A stretch of 64,000 bases of DNA, from positions 248,001-312,000 of the forward strand of contig JARWZZ010000004.1 of assembly GCA_029866125.1 (NCBI GenBank), read 5' to 3'. The stretch's first letter is position 1, and the number at the start of each line of letters is the position of its first letter. Under the pieces are notes generated by a model that did not search any database, was not told where the DNA came from, and worked only from the letters and a program-made list of their open reading frames with translations. Shown here in pieces: positions 27,383 through 36,502 of this stretch. The DNA comes from Limnobacter sp. GTDB taxonomy: Bacteria; Pseudomonadota; Gammaproteobacteria; Burkholderiales; Burkholderiaceae_B. Made by a program: the position numbers and the translations under genes.

Positions 27383-28695
27383 GCAGCGACATCCAAAGTG
27401 GTTCGGGCAAAGCGGGTACCCATGCCGGTAATCTTGTAACCCAGATTTTTAAGCCCAGCGAGATTCGCTTCACCACCGCATTGCCGCCGTTGTCGCTTTA
27501 TATCCATTTGCCTTGGTGTGTGCGCAAGTGCCCCTATTGTGACTTCAACAGCCATTTGGCGCCCGAAAGCACGTTCAGGGGTGTTGCAATCCAAGATATT
27601 GCTGATGATCAAAGCCAAGCCAACTCGCTACCCGAACTTCTGCAAAGGCAATACCTTCAAGCCCTGATTGCTGATTTGGACATGCAGCTGCCCAAAATTT
27701 GGGGGCGGCGGCTGCACACCATTTTTATAGGTGGCGGCACACCTTCTTTGTTTCATCCCGATTTGATAGACGAGTTGTTGGCCGCAGTGCGCGCGCGTTT
27801 GGGCATGCCAGCCACTGGTGAAATAACCATGGAGGCCAACCCCGGCACTTTCGAGCAACATCGTTTCGAAGGGTTTAAAAAAGCAGGTGTGACCCGTTTG
27901 TCGATTGGGGTGCAGAGCTTTAACACCGACCATTTAAAGGCTTTGGGCCGCATCCACAACGGTGAGCAAGCCATTGCAGCTGTGCGCAGCGCGGTTCAAT
28001 TGTTTGATGAAGTCAATGTGGATTTGATGTACGGCCTGCCACACCAATCGGTTGAGCAAGCTTTGGCGGATGTCCAGCAGGCTTTGAGTTTGAACCCCAC
28101 CCACTTGTCTTTGTATCAACTCACCATGGAGCCCAATACGCTTTTTGCCGTCAAGCCGCCGCCCTTGCCGGATGAAGACACGCTGGTGGACATTGAAGAG
28201 GCGGTGCATGCCCTGGCTGCAAGTGGCGGTTTTGAGCGCTACGAAGTGTCCGCATTTGCCAAGCCTGGCCACCGCTGCCAGCACAACTTGAACTATTGGG
28301 GGTTTGGGGATTATTTGGGTATTGGTGCGGGGGCACACGCAAAAATCAGTTACCCCAACCGCATTGAAAGGGAGACCCGCCCCCGTAACCCCGCCGCGTA
28401 TGTTCAGCAAATGAGTCAGCAAATCAGTGAGCAACTGAATGAGCCAATCGCTGATCAAGTGCGTGAACTTAAAGTGTCAGAGCTGCCATTTGAATTCATG
28501 TTGAATGCCCTGCGCTTGATTGAGGGGGTGCCCGAAAGCTATTTTACGGATCGTTGTGGTCGGCCTATCAACGACCTACAGAAGTCCATCAAATTGGCTG
28601 TGAAAAAAGGTTTGTTGGACGCCCAGCCCGGTGTGTTCAAAGCCAGCCCGCATGGGCTACTTTTTTTGAATGAGTTGATCGAACTGTTTCTCTAA
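27379..28695 (+). CDS. hemW: HemW-type radical SAM heme chaperone
   Basis: Radical SAM protein formerly annotated as HemN-like coproporphyrinogen oxidase. The family is now known mainly as the heme-trafficking protein HemW. It has the 4Fe-4S motif CVRKCPYCDFNSH, GGGTPSLF, TMEANPGTFE, VTRLSIGVQSFN and NLNYWGFGDYLGIGAGAH (abbreviated NYWGFGDYLGIGAGAH). The 438-residue start (27379) overlaps the rdgB stop as ATGA. A ~45-residue low-complexity N-terminal extension precedes the core. Confidence 0.93.
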   Translation: MSSDIQSGSGKAGTHAGNLVTQIFKPSEIRFTTALPPLSLYIHLPWCVRKCPYCDFNSHLAPESTFRGVAIQDIADDQSQANSLPELLQRQYLQALIADLDMQLPKIWGRRLHTIFIGGGTPSLFHPDLIDELLAAVRARLGMPATGEITMEANPGTFEQHRFEGFKKAGVTRLSIGVQSFNTDHLKALGRIHNGEQAIAAVRSAVQLFDEVNVDLMYGLPHQSVEQALADVQQALSLNPTHLSLYQLTMEPNTLFAVKPPPLPDEDTLVDIEEAVHALAASGGFERYEVSAFAKPGHRCQHNLNYWGFGDYLGIGAGAHAKISYPNRIERETRPRNPAAYVQQMSQQISEQLNEPIADQVRELKVSELPFEFMLNALRLIEGVPESYFTDRCGRPINDLQKSIKLAVKKGLLDAQPGVFKASPHGLLFLNELIELFL

Positions 28696-28767
28696 CCCTG
28701 TTACTAATTAAACGTGTAGGTCTTTTTTTATCACAGACCAAAATGTTCAACGGGGAGCACCAGAAAC

Positions 28768-30402
28768 ATGGCCGGAATTGAAAAGATAGGTAAAGTTGAT
28801 TTTCTGACTCGACTAATGGCCAAGCGGGCAAGCGAGTCTCCAGACATTGCTGCTTACAACTATTACGGTTATGGATCGGTTTCAGGTATTCGCGAAGGCC
28901 TAGCCCGGGTTATGCAAGGTGATCGCGTGTCGAGTTTGACTGGCTCTGATTACATCAAAGGTGAATCCTTTGGAAGGGCAGCAAAAGCAGCTGGATTGGG
29001 CGAAGATTTGATCGCAAGGGCCAGAGAGGTGGGTGGTAAATTCTCGCAAGAGGAATATTTGCAGCTGGGGCAAGCCGTACTTCGCGACATGGCTGGAGAG
29101 GATGGCCGACTCAATTGGAAAGATGAAGCCCACTCATTCATTCAACAACATGATTTGGCTGGTTACGGGCACGACCTTGTGACCCTAAAACACGTTTTGG
29201 ATCACGACCCCAGCGATTTCACCGCCACGATTGGTCGGGTGGATGAAGTCAATTACAGCGACATTTTCAAGGACTTGCCGCCTGAAAACCTTACTAGGCC
29301 CGACCCGTTTAACCCACAATACATACAGAGGGTAGGGGCCGATCATGCCTATTTGCCCTCCGCGAAAGCCCTCAGCATAGCGGGAGTTTCCGGGGTGGCC
29401 GCTTTGGGTGCAGCTGGTGCTGGTGCTGGTGCTCCAGCTTTAAAAGCAGTGGGCGCCCCCACACCCCAAACTGCAGCCCTAAGGGTAGGGTCAGGTTCGG
29501 GTGAATTTGACGACTCACAGTTGTGCAGCGCGCCGCGCAATCATCGTTCAGGTAACCCTCAACTGCAACAAGTGATCAACCAGCCTGGCCAAGGTTTGTG
29601 GATCACTGACTTTTCAGCGAATCCATATGAGGCCATTGATAAATTGGGTGGCACTATTACTGAAGCCAATGCCAGAAGGCAGGTGCCAGTTGTTGTGTCC
29701 TACTTTATCAAGGGTAGGGACCAAGCCGAAAAATCTGCAGGTGGCACACACTCTGCCGGCGGCGCAAACAGTGTAGGTGAGTGGCGACAGTATTATCAAG
29801 CCCTGAGCCGTCAAATTGGCAATGGGGAAGCCATTGTCGTCATGGAGCCAGATGCCCTCGGTCATTCCGTCAACGACAACAATTTCACCAAAGCATCCTT
29901 GATCCGGGAAGCTGTTGAATACCTGCGCGGGGCAAACCCCAACATCAAGATTGCGTTGGACATAGGTAACTCAGCTTGGATGCGCAATCATGTGGGCGAG
30001 GCCGTTAATATGTTGAAAGCAGCGGGCATGGAATACGCAGATTACTTCACCAGTAACATTGCGCAATCTGAATCACTGGGTAACGAAATTGCCCACATCG
30101 AGAAGATGGTCGCTGCGCTAGATGCCAAAGGGATTGAGGGCAAAAAAGGCATCATCGACACCAGCCGCAATGGTCTGGGCCCGGGTGATGGCGCCACTTA
30201 TAATCCCAAAGGTGTGTCCTTGGGTCACAAGCCTACTTTCAATACCCATTCAGAGGATGTGGCTGCATACCTTTGGCTTAAAACACCTGGCCAGTGGGAT
30301 GGCGGCGGTGGCATTAGGGCAGGTCAGTTTGTGGAGTCCTATTTGGACATGCTGCATAAAAACGCAATCAACAACCGGGCCTCTGATTACAACAAATCTT
30401 GA
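28768..30402 (+). CDS. Glycoside hydrolase family 6 domain protein without signal peptide
   Basis: The 544-residue protein has three parts. Residues 1-195 form an unrecognised domain with a degenerate EF-hand-like stretch near 111-123. Residues 196-262 form an Ala/Gly/Pro/Ser linker. Residues ~265-535 look like a GH6 endoglucanase/cellobiohydrolase domain. All three usual GH6 acidic positions seem present: Asp318 in IKGRD, Asp362 in VVMEPDALGH, Asp511 in LKTPGQWDG. IIDTSRNGLGP is also typical. GH6 enzymes cut beta-1,4-glucan and are normally exported, yet no signal peptide is visible. A GGGGAG site precedes ATG. Flanks are hemW and a convergent conserved hypothetical. Export route and substrate are unknown. 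Confidence 0.8.
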   Translation: MAGIEKIGKVDFLTRLMAKRASESPDIAAYNYYGYGSVSGIREGLARVMQGDRVSSLTGSDYIKGESFGRAAKAAGLGEDLIARAREVGGKFSQEEYLQLGQAVLRDMAGEDGRLNWKDEAHSFIQQHDLAGYGHDLVTLKHVLDHDPSDFTATIGRVDEVNYSDIFKDLPPENLTRPDPFNPQYIQRVGADHAYLPSAKALSIAGVSGVAALGAAGAGAGAPALKAVGAPTPQTAALRVGSGSGEFDDSQLCSAPRNHRSGNPQLQQVINQPGQGLWITDFSANPYEAIDKLGGTITEANARRQVPVVVSYFIKGRDQAEKSAGGTHSAGGANSVGEWRQYYQALSRQIGNGEAIVVMEPDALGHSVNDNNFTKASLIREAVEYLRGANPNIKIALDIGNSAWMRNHVGEAVNMLKAAGMEYADYFTSNIAQSESLGNEIAHIEKMVAALDAKGIEGKKGIIDTSRNGLGPGDGATYNPKGVSLGHKPTFNTHSEDVAAYLWLKTPGQWDGGGGIRAGQFVESYLDMLHKNAINNRASDYNKS

Positions 30403-30422
30403 GTTGGCCGTATTCAATAAGG

Positions 30423-30947
30423 TCAATTCAAATGCCTGCTTTCAGGCCTTTCGATGATGGTGGGCGTGACTTTAAACTCAAGCCCCCAGTCAGCCTGATA
30501 GCAGGTTTTGATCAATAGGTCGGCAAAGCCGTGTTGCAGCTGTTCGGCCATCCTCATTTCAAAACCGGTTCCATCGCTGGCCTTTAGCTTCAAAATCAAA
30601 TCCGTGTTGTTGCCTTCGCCAGCGGGGCGCAGTTCTATTTGTGTGACCAACAAGGGCTCTGTTCCCAAAGGTGTTGTGTTGCCTTGGTCCTGAAACTGAG
30701 TATGAAAGTCCGCTGAGTACAAAGACACCTCACGGCTCATTTCCAACAAGGCCTTTCTGCCCACCTCGGTCAAGGGGCGGTCGCTTGCCAAAAGCTTTTG
30801 CATCATTTTGTCCAAGCCTGGCACCAACAGGCTAATCATGCGACGGGTCAGCCAACAACGAACCTCCAAACTATCCGCAGAGTTGATCCTCATCAGCATC
30901 CTGTCTTCTTCGGGGGCGTAAGCCAATTGGAGTTGTTTGATTTGCAT
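30423..30947 (-). CDS. Conserved hypothetical protein, 174 aa
   Basis: Predicted soluble protein with no signal peptide or membrane segment. It begins MQIKQLQLAYAPEEDRMLMR and contains EVRCWLTRRMISLLVPGLDKMM (abbreviated RCWLTRRMISLLVPGL), a pattern I recall from uncharacterised proteins of betaproteobacteria. No function can be assigned. It is divergent from clpB and convergent with the GH6 gene (20-nt gap). The ribosome site is weak. Confidence 0.7.
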   Translation of the reverse strand: MQIKQLQLAYAPEEDRMLMRINSADSLEVRCWLTRRMISLLVPGLDKMMQKLLASDRPLTEVGRKALLEMSREVSLYSADFHTQFQDQGNTTPLGTEPLLVTQIELRPAGEGNNTDLILKLKASDGTGFEMRMAEQLQHGFADLLIKTCYQADWGLEFKVTPTIIERPESRHLN

Positions 30948-30998
30948 GGTGCTTAATAGTCCTGAATCAAAATAGTGAAGGTTCGGTTCGATGTGGGA

Positions 30999-31026
30999 CT
31001 TGAAATGACTATGAGTGGCCGCAAGT
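30999..31026 (+). promoter_or_regulatory. Probable heat-shock (sigma-32) promoter of clpB
   Basis: CTTGAAA at 30999-31005 matches the sigma-32 -35 element exactly. Thirteen bases later CCGCAAGT (31019-31026) partly matches the -10 element CCCCATnT. It lies about 50 nt before the clpB start, as expected for a heat-shock chaperone. Confidence 0.6.
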
Positions 31027-31074
31027 AGAGTTCAGGAGTATTTTGACTCAAATTTGGAATAAAAGGGTTTAGTG

Positions 31075-33663
31075 ATGCGCTTAGATCGTTTAACTACTAA
31101 ATTTCAGGAAGCGTTGTCTGATGCACAAAGCATGGCTGTGGGCAAAGACAACCCCACAATTGAACCTGCACACGTGCTACTGGCCATGGTCAAGCAAACT
31201 GAGGGGGCCGTGCGTGGCGTAGTCAGCAAAGCGGGCGGCAATATGAACACGCTCAAAAAAGCGTTGGAGCTTGAGGTTGAGCGTTTGCCCCAAGTCAGCA
31301 ACGCCAACGGGCAAGTGCAGGCAGGCAGCAAGCTGCAAGCCATTCTGAACCTGACTGACAAAGAAGCGCAAAAGCGCAGCGACCAGTTTATTGCCAGTGA
31401 GTTGTTTTTACTGGCTTGCTTCAATGACGGTTCTGGTGTGGGGCCCGCGTTGAAAGAAGCAGGCCTGCAAAAACTACAAGTTGAGAAAGCGATTGAGCAA
31501 GTGCGTGGCGGTGCTGTGGTTGACAGCGCTGAAGGCGAGAGCCAGCGCGAGTCCCTCAAAAAGTACACGGTTGACCTGACCGAGCGTGCCCGCCAAGGTA
31601 AGCTAGACCCGGTGATTGGACGCGATGATGAAATTCGTCGTGCAATCCAAATTTTGCAACGCCGCACCAAAAACAACCCCGTATTGATTGGCGAGCCGGG
31701 CGTGGGCAAAACCGCAATTGTCGAAGGCTTGGCCCAGCGCATTGTCAATGATGAAGTACCCGACAGCCTGAAAAACAAGCGCGTGCTGGTGTTGGACATG
31801 GCCATGTTGTTGGCCGGTGCCAAGTACCGGGGTGAGTTTGAAGAACGCCTCAAAGCTGTGTTGAAAGATGTGGCGGCCGACGAAGGCCAAACCATCGTAT
31901 TTATCGATGAAATTCACACCATGGTGGGTGCTGGCAAAGGCGAAGGTGCGATTGATGCGGGCAACATGCTTAAGCCTGCTTTGGCGCGCGGTGAATTGCA
32001 TTGCATTGGCGCAACCACTTTGGATGAGTACCGAAAGTACATTGAGAAAGATGCTGCGCTGGAGCGCCGTTTCCAGAAAGTGCTGGTGGGTGAACCCACA
32101 GTTGAAAGCACCATCGCGATTTTGCGCGGCCTGCAAGAGCGTTATGAACTGCACCACGGTGTGGACATCACCGACCCTGCAATTGTTGCTGCGGCTGAGC
32201 TTTCTCACCGCTACATCACCGACCGGTTTTTGCCAGACAAAGCCATCGACTTGATTGATGAGGCTGCGGCCCGCATCAAGATGGAAATTGATTCCAAGCC
32301 CGAAGTCATGGACAAACTGGATCGCCGTTTGATTCAGCTCAAGATTGAGCGCGAGGCTGTGCGAAGGGAGTCCGATGAGGCCTCACGCAAACGTTTTTCA
32401 TTGATTGAAGACGAAATCGAAAAGCTTGAACGCGAGTATGCGGATTTGGAGGAAATCTGGAAATCCGAGAAGGCTGCGGTGCAGGGCAGTGCAGCCATCA
32501 AGGAAGAATTAGACCGTGTGCGTGCCGAGATTGAAAAACTAAAGCGCGCTGGCGATTGGCAAAAAGTGTCTGAATTGCAATATGGTCGAATTCCCGCCTT
32601 GGAAAGCCAGTTGAAGGCTGCTGATGAAGGCGGTACTGCCGAGAAGCCAGCAAACAGGCTGTTGCGCACTGAAGTAGGCGCAGAAGAAATTGCAGAGGTA
32701 GTCAGCCGCGCCACTGGTATTCCCGTAAGCCGCATGATGCAAGGCGAGCGAGAAAAACTGCTACAAATGGAAGGCGTACTCCACAAGCGTGTGGTGGGGC
32801 AGGACGAGGCTGTGACCTTGGTGGCTGATGCAATTCGTAGGTCACGCGCGGGTTTGGCTGACCCCAACAAGCCATTGGGTTCCTTCCTGTTCCTAGGCCC
32901 CACGGGTGTAGGTAAAACGGAACTGTGCAAAGCATTGGCTGGTTTCCTGTTTGATTCGGAAGACCACTTGGTGCGGATTGACATGAGTGAGTTCATGGAA
33001 AAGCACAGCGTGAGCCGCTTGGTCGGTGCCCCCCCAGGGTATGTAGGTTATGAAGAGGGTGGTTATTTAACAGAGGCGGTGCGCCGCAAACCCTACAGCG
33101 TTATTTTGTTGGACGAGGTTGAGAAGGCCCACCCAGATGTTTTCAACATTTTATTGCAGGTGCTGGATGATGGCCGTTTGACCGACGGACAGGGTCGTAC
33201 CGTGGACTTTAAAAACACGGTGATTGTCATGACTTCCAATTTAGGTTCGCATGAAATCCAACGTCTTGCTGGACATCCTTCCGACGAAATCAAAGAGGCT
33301 GTGATGGCCGAGGTGAAGCTGCATTTCCGCCCTGAATTTATAAATCGGGTGGATGAGTTGGTGGTGTTCCATGCGCTGGACAACGCACACATTGCTAACA
33401 TTGCCCGCATTCAACTGGACCGTTTGCAGCGGCGCTTGGCCGACAGGGACTTGCTGCTTGAAGTGAGTGACGCGGCAGTGGCTGAGGTTGTGAAGGCTGG
33501 GTTTGACCCACTGTATGGTGCGCGCCCACTGAAGCGCGCTATTCAACAGTTGATTGAAAACCCAGTGGCAAGGTTAATTTTGGAAGGCAAATTTGGCCCG
33601 AATGATGTGGTGCCTGTGGACTTTAAAGAAGGAGTTTTCTCGTTTGAGAGGACAGTCCACTAA
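31075..33663 (+). CDS. clpB: Protein disaggregase ClpB
   Basis: Hsp100 AAA+ chaperone that extracts proteins from aggregates together with DnaK. The 862-residue product has the Clp N domain (two repeats, 1-145) and NBD1 with Walker [11 protein letters not shown] and Walker B VIFIDEIH-type [10 protein letters not shown] coiled-coil M domain spans about 405-525 ([20 protein letters not shown] region). NBD2 has [10 protein letters not shown] and [11 protein letters not shown]. Start chosen at ATG 31075 ([11 protein letters not shown], the family start) rather than the adjacent GTG 31072. AAGGG lies at good spacing. Single-gene unit with its own terminator. Confidence 0.97.
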   Translation: MRLDRLTTKFQEALSDAQSMAVGKDNPTIEPAHVLLAMVKQTEGAVRGVVSKAGGNMNTLKKALELEVERLPQVSNANGQVQAGSKLQAILNLTDKEAQKRSDQFIASELFLLACFNDGSGVGPALKEAGLQKLQVEKAIEQVRGGAVVDSAEGESQRESLKKYTVDLTERARQGKLDPVIGRDDEIRRAIQILQRRTKNNPVLIGEPGVGKTAIVEGLAQRIVNDEVPDSLKNKRVLVLDMAMLLAGAKYRGEFEERLKAVLKDVAADEGQTIVFIDEIHTMVGAGKGEGAIDAGNMLKPALARGELHCIGATTLDEYRKYIEKDAALERRFQKVLVGEPTVESTIAILRGLQERYELHHGVDITDPAIVAAAELSHRYITDRFLPDKAIDLIDEAAARIKMEIDSKPEVMDKLDRRLIQLKIEREAVRRESDEASRKRFSLIEDEIEKLEREYADLEEIWKSEKAAVQGSAAIKEELDRVRAEIEKLKRAGDWQKVSELQYGRIPALESQLKAADEGGTAEKPANRLLRTEVGAEEIAEVVSRATGIPVSRMMQGEREKLLQMEGVLHKRVVGQDEAVTLVADAIRRSRAGLADPNKPLGSFLFLGPTGVGKTELCKALAGFLFDSEDHLVRIDMSEFMEKHSVSRLVGAPPGYVGYEEGGYLTEAVRRKPYSVILLDEVEKAHPDVFNILLQVLDDGRLTDGQGRTVDFKNTVIVMTSNLGSHEIQRLAGHPSDEIKEAVMAEVKLHFRPEFINRVDELVVFHALDNAHIANIARIQLDRLQRRLADRDLLLEVSDAAVAEVVKAGFDPLYGARPLKRAIQQLIENPVARLILEGKFGPNDVVPVDFKEGVFSFERTVH

Positions 33664-33687
33664 CCAAACCAAGTATTGACCCTTAAG

Positions 33688-33722
33688 GTCCTTGTGGATG
33701 CAAAATTCACAAGGACTTTTTT
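33688..33722 (+). terminator. Rho-independent terminator after clpB
   Basis: GTCCTTGTG (33688-33696) pairs with CACAAGGAC (33708-33716), followed by six T (33717-33722). It lies 24 nt past the clpB stop. Confidence 0.9.
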
Positions 33723-33778
33723 GCGCCTGGTTCTTGGCGGTAAACTAGCCACCTTTATATCAATTGATTGGGTGAGCC

Positions 33779-34285
33779 ATGTCCCTCGAATTTGTTCCCA
33801 CCACCGACATTTGTGATGCCAATGAAGACAAAATTGCCAGCGGGGCCTTACGGGTTGTAGAGCCTATTTTTCAAAGTTGGGGCAAGAAGTCTCAATTTAT
33901 GGGTCCCGCCCACACCCTCAAGGTGTTTGAAGACAATTCCCTTGTGCGCAGTGCTTTGGAAAAAGACGGGCAGGGCAAAGTATTGGTGGTCGACGGAGGG
34001 GGAAGCCTTCGCTGCGCATTGGTTGGCGGCAATTTGGGCATGCTGGCCGAAAAAAACAACTGGGCGGGCATTGTGGTGTATGGCTGCGTGCGCGACACCT
34101 TGGAGCTAGACGCCTGCAACGTGGGCATCAAGGCCATGGCCACGCATCCACAAAAAAGCCAAAAGCGCGGGTCTGGTTACGAAAACATTCCGGTTGCCTT
34201 GTCGTTCACCACGGTAAACCCGGGTGATTGGATTTATTCCGATGAAGATGGGGTGCTTGTTTCAGATCATAAGCTGTCAGCCTGA
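33779..34285 (+). CDS. rraA: RraA-family protein (RNase E regulator / HMG aldolase-like)
   Basis: The 168-residue product matches the RraA family: [11 protein letters not shown] near the N terminus, [20 protein letters not shown] (abbreviated [15 protein letters not shown]) and [13 protein letters not shown]. coli RraA inhibits RNase E. Close relatives in other bacteria act as 4-hydroxy-4-methyl-2-oxoglutarate/oxaloacetate aldolases, using the Arg-Asp pair that is visible here in CVRD. Which role applies cannot be told from sequence. GGTGAG lies before ATG. Confidence 0.88.
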   Translation: MSLEFVPTTDICDANEDKIASGALRVVEPIFQSWGKKSQFMGPAHTLKVFEDNSLVRSALEKDGQGKVLVVDGGGSLRCALVGGNLGMLAEKNNWAGIVVYGCVRDTLELDACNVGIKAMATHPQKSQKRGSGYENIPVALSFTTVNPGDWIYSDEDGVLVSDHKLSA

Positions 34286-34594
34286 TTTGTTTTTAATGCT
34301 GTAGTGCACCATCTAGAGTGTTTGTTCTTTTCATTGTAAGAAAATGTTTTTCATATTGCGAAAAAGTAATCGCAAGTAATTGATTTAAATGAAATGAATT
34401 TTATGTCTTGTATAAGATATAACACTTGTTGCCTTGCGAAATGTGCTGTAAACTGCGCTTCATCACCTGATCGATACCACTTAAATGAGTGATACGCGTT
34501 TGAACGCGGCGGGCGCCGAAAGGTGCCACGTATTCTTTAAGTTGGAAATCACGCGAACCGCTTTCTTTTTACTCTTATGGCTGAGGAATCAAGC
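34286..34594 (+). promoter_or_regulatory. aceA promoter and leader region
   Basis: This 309-nt gap has no gene. The left part is AT-rich and holds two copies of TTGCGAAA (34356-34363, 34434-34441) and an inverted AATCGCAA. These could be operator half-sites, loosely like TTTGC-type sites of short-chain-acid regulators (inference). A possible extended -10 (TGCTGTAAA, 34444-34452) follows. The right part, from about 34480, is a structured leader listed separately. GAGGAA at 34583-34588 is the ribosome site. Confidence 0.5.
34480..34541 (+). promoter_or_regulatory. Structured 5' leader of aceA
   Basis: CTTAAA (34480-34485) pairs with TTTAAG (34536-34541). Inside it, GATACG (34491-34496) can pair with CGTATT (34529-34534). 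Enclosed are CGCGT-TTGA-ACGCG (34495-34508, partly competing with the previous stem) and GGCGCC-GAAA-GGTGCC (34512-34527), the latter with a GNRA-type tetraloop. The competing pairings would allow two conformations, as in a riboswitch or thermosensor-like leader. I do not recognise it as a known class. Confidence 0.45.
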
Positions 34595-35911
34595 ATGAAA
34601 ACTTTTGAACAGCAAGTTCAAGAACTGAACAAAGACTGGGAAACCAACCCACGTTGGAAACTGGTAAAGCGCGGCTACAAAGCCGAAGACGTAGTGCGTC
34701 TGCGCGGTTCACTGCAGCCAGAGTACACACTGGCCAAGCGCGGTGCAGAAAAGCTGTGGGAAAAAGTAAACGGTACAGCCAAGAAGGGCTACGTCAACGC
34801 ATTCGGCGCGATCACTGCTGGTCAAGCCATGCAACAAGCCAAAGCAGGTTTGGAAGCTGTTTACCTGTCAGGCTGGCAAGTTGCTGCTGACGGTAACTCC
34901 TCAGAAACAATGTACCCAGACCAGTCCCTGTACGCATACGACTCAGTGCCTAAAATGGTTCGTCGTATCAACAACACATTCCAGCGCGCTGACGAAATTC
35001 AGTGGAAGAACATTTGCGACGGCAAAATGAAGTCTTCCGACGCGATCGACTATTTCCTGCCCATCGTTGCTGACGGTGAAGCTGGTTTCGGTGGTGTACT
35101 GAACGCTTACGAATTGATGAAGAACATGATCGCCGCTGGTGCAGCTGGCGTTCACTTCGAAGACCAATTGGCCGCTGTAAAGAAGTGTGGTCACATGGGT
35201 GGTAAGGTTTTGGTTCCAACAGCTGAAGCCATTCAAAAGCTGATTTCTGCACGTTTGGCTGCTGACGTGATGGGTGTTCCATCTATCGTTTTGGCTCGTA
35301 CAGATGCTGAAGCTGCCAACCTGCTGACTTCTGATTTTGATGCAAACGACCAGCCATTCTTGACTGGCGAGCGCACTCCTGAAGGCTTCTACCGCGTGAA
35401 GAACGGTTTGGAACAAGCCATCAGCCGTGGTATCGCTTACGCCCCATATGCTGACTTGGTATGGTGTGAAACAGGTACACCAGACATCGGTTTTGCTCGC
35501 GAATTCGCGCAAGCCGTTCTGGAAAAGAACCCAGGTAAGTTGTTGAGCTACAACTGCTCACCTTCTTTCAACTGGAAGAAGAACCTGAACGACAGCCAGA
35601 TCGCTTCCTTCCAGGAAGACCTGTCTGCCTTGGGTTACAAGTACCAGTTCATCACATTGGCCGGTATCCACGTTAACTGGTACAACACATTCAAGTTCGC
35701 CAATGCATACGCTCAAGGCGAAGGCATGAAGCACTATGTGAACATGGTTCAAGAGCCAGAGTTCGCAGCGCGCGAACAGGGTTACACATTCGTATCACAC
35801 CAGCAGGAAGTTGGCGCTGGTTACTTCGACGACGTAACTACAGTGATTCAAGGTGGTGCATCTTCCGTAACAGCCCTGAAGGGTTCTACAGAAGAAGAGC
35901 AGTTCCACTAA
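34595..35911 (+). CDS. aceA: Isocitrate lyase
   Basis: First enzyme of the glyoxylate shunt: isocitrate to succinate and glyoxylate. The 438-residue product has the catalytic loop KKCGHMGGK with Cys198, the metal/substrate site [10 protein letters not shown], and HFEDQL. I choose ATG 34595 because TGAGGAA lies 7-12 nt before it; an in-frame ATG at 34577 has no ribosome site. Monocistronic, with its own terminator. It enables growth on acetate or fatty acids. Malate synthase is not in the window. Confidence 0.97.
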   Translation: MKTFEQQVQELNKDWETNPRWKLVKRGYKAEDVVRLRGSLQPEYTLAKRGAEKLWEKVNGTAKKGYVNAFGAITAGQAMQQAKAGLEAVYLSGWQVAADGNSSETMYPDQSLYAYDSVPKMVRRINNTFQRADEIQWKNICDGKMKSSDAIDYFLPIVADGEAGFGGVLNAYELMKNMIAAGAAGVHFEDQLAAVKKCGHMGGKVLVPTAEAIQKLISARLAADVMGVPSIVLARTDAEAANLLTSDFDANDQPFLTGERTPEGFYRVKNGLEQAISRGIAYAPYADLVWCETGTPDIGFAREFAQAVLEKNPGKLLSYNCSPSFNWKKNLNDSQIASFQEDLSALGYKYQFITLAGIHVNWYNTFKFANAYAQGEGMKHYVNMVQEPEFAAREQGYTFVSHQQEVGAGYFDDVTTVIQGGASSVTALKGSTEEEQFH

Positions 35912-35920
35912 GCCCTTGCC

Positions 35921-35951
35921 AAAAACCGATCTGCACACAGGTCGGTTTTTT
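35921..35951 (+). terminator. Rho-independent terminator after aceA
   Basis: AAAACCGATCT (35922-35932) pairs with AGGTCGGTTTT (35939-35949) with one G-T pair, followed by a T run to 35951. It starts 10 nt after the stop codon. Confidence 0.9.
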
Positions 35952-35972
35952 CAAGGACTATATGATTGAGGC

Positions 35973-36168
35973 TCAAGATAGAGTCGTACCCGATTTGTTG
36001 AACAAACCATCAAGCCCCGACCGAGTGGAAGGGGTGGTTTGATCAACGGGAGGGGGAGAGGAGACAAACTCAGAAAAACAAAAGAGTATTTTCCCCTTGC
36101 TTGGCTGCGAGAAACCCAAAGCCAAACAGCGAGTGCTGAAACCCGGCAAGAAATTTGCCGGGTTTTTT
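35973..36168 (+). ncRNA. Candidate small RNA, unidentified
   Basis: A gene-free stretch that ends in a perfect intrinsic terminator although no ORF precedes it. It contains a long hairpin: GTTGAACAAACCA (35997-36009) pairs with TGGTTTGATCAAC (36035-36047) with one mismatch. CCCC/GGGG stacks inside and a loop contains GGA. A purine-rich stretch with more GGA motifs (36048-36065) follows. A TATGAT box at 35961-35966 could be a -10 element, but no good -35 is seen. GGA in a loop is typical of CsrA-binding RNAs. That assignment is only inference. Confidence 0.4.
36139..36168 (+). terminator. Perfect hairpin terminator in gene-free stretch
   Basis: AAACCCGGCAA (36139-36149) pairs with TTGCCGGGTTT (36155-36165), followed by a T run to 36168. 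It is 217 nt beyond the aceA terminator, so it should end a separate transcript. Confidence 0.9.
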
Positions 36169-36334
36169 ATTGCCCGCAATTTGTAAATTCTGGCCGCATA
36201 TGCAGCGCCAACAGGACTCATTTCCCCAGTTCGTTGTCCGCAACAATCAATCTTCCTGTCCATCCAGTTTCCAATACGCCCTAGCCCTTGAATCACCGAG
36301 ATTCAACAAGTGTGTCGTTAAAATAACCAGATTG

Positions 36335-36452
36335 GTTAACAAATAATAGTGATACTTTTACCCCTCTTCTTATGCAATGACTTCTGTTTGGCTTATCTAA
36401 ACTGAATGAAATGTTAACTATTAAGTTGATTGAATACTTATAAAAGTTAACA
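36335..36452. promoter_or_regulatory. Three GTTAAC sites before the second chemosensory operon
   Basis: GTTAAC occurs at 36335-36340, 36413-36418 and 36446-36451. The first and third are part of an 11-nt direct repeat GTTAACAAATA. The second and third form a wide dyad, TGTTAACT (36412-36419) with AGTTAACA (36445-36452). The surroundings are AT-rich. They may be binding sites for an unknown regulator of the operon starting at 36503. Confidence 0.4.
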
Positions 36453-36502
36453 AATATTTCAACTGGTGACCATTCAATTTCAAGATCGATGAGGAGCGCT
36501 TC

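Noticed and set aside
31104..31895. 263-codon minus-strand ORF
   Set aside because: Complete antisense shadow of clpB; Ser/Thr/Arg-rich composition typical of reverse-strand frames.
35973..36296. 107-codon minus-strand ORF in the gap after aceA
   Set aside because: It runs through a perfect terminator hairpin and a long inverted repeat, has no ribosome site and an implausible Cys/Pro-rich sequence.
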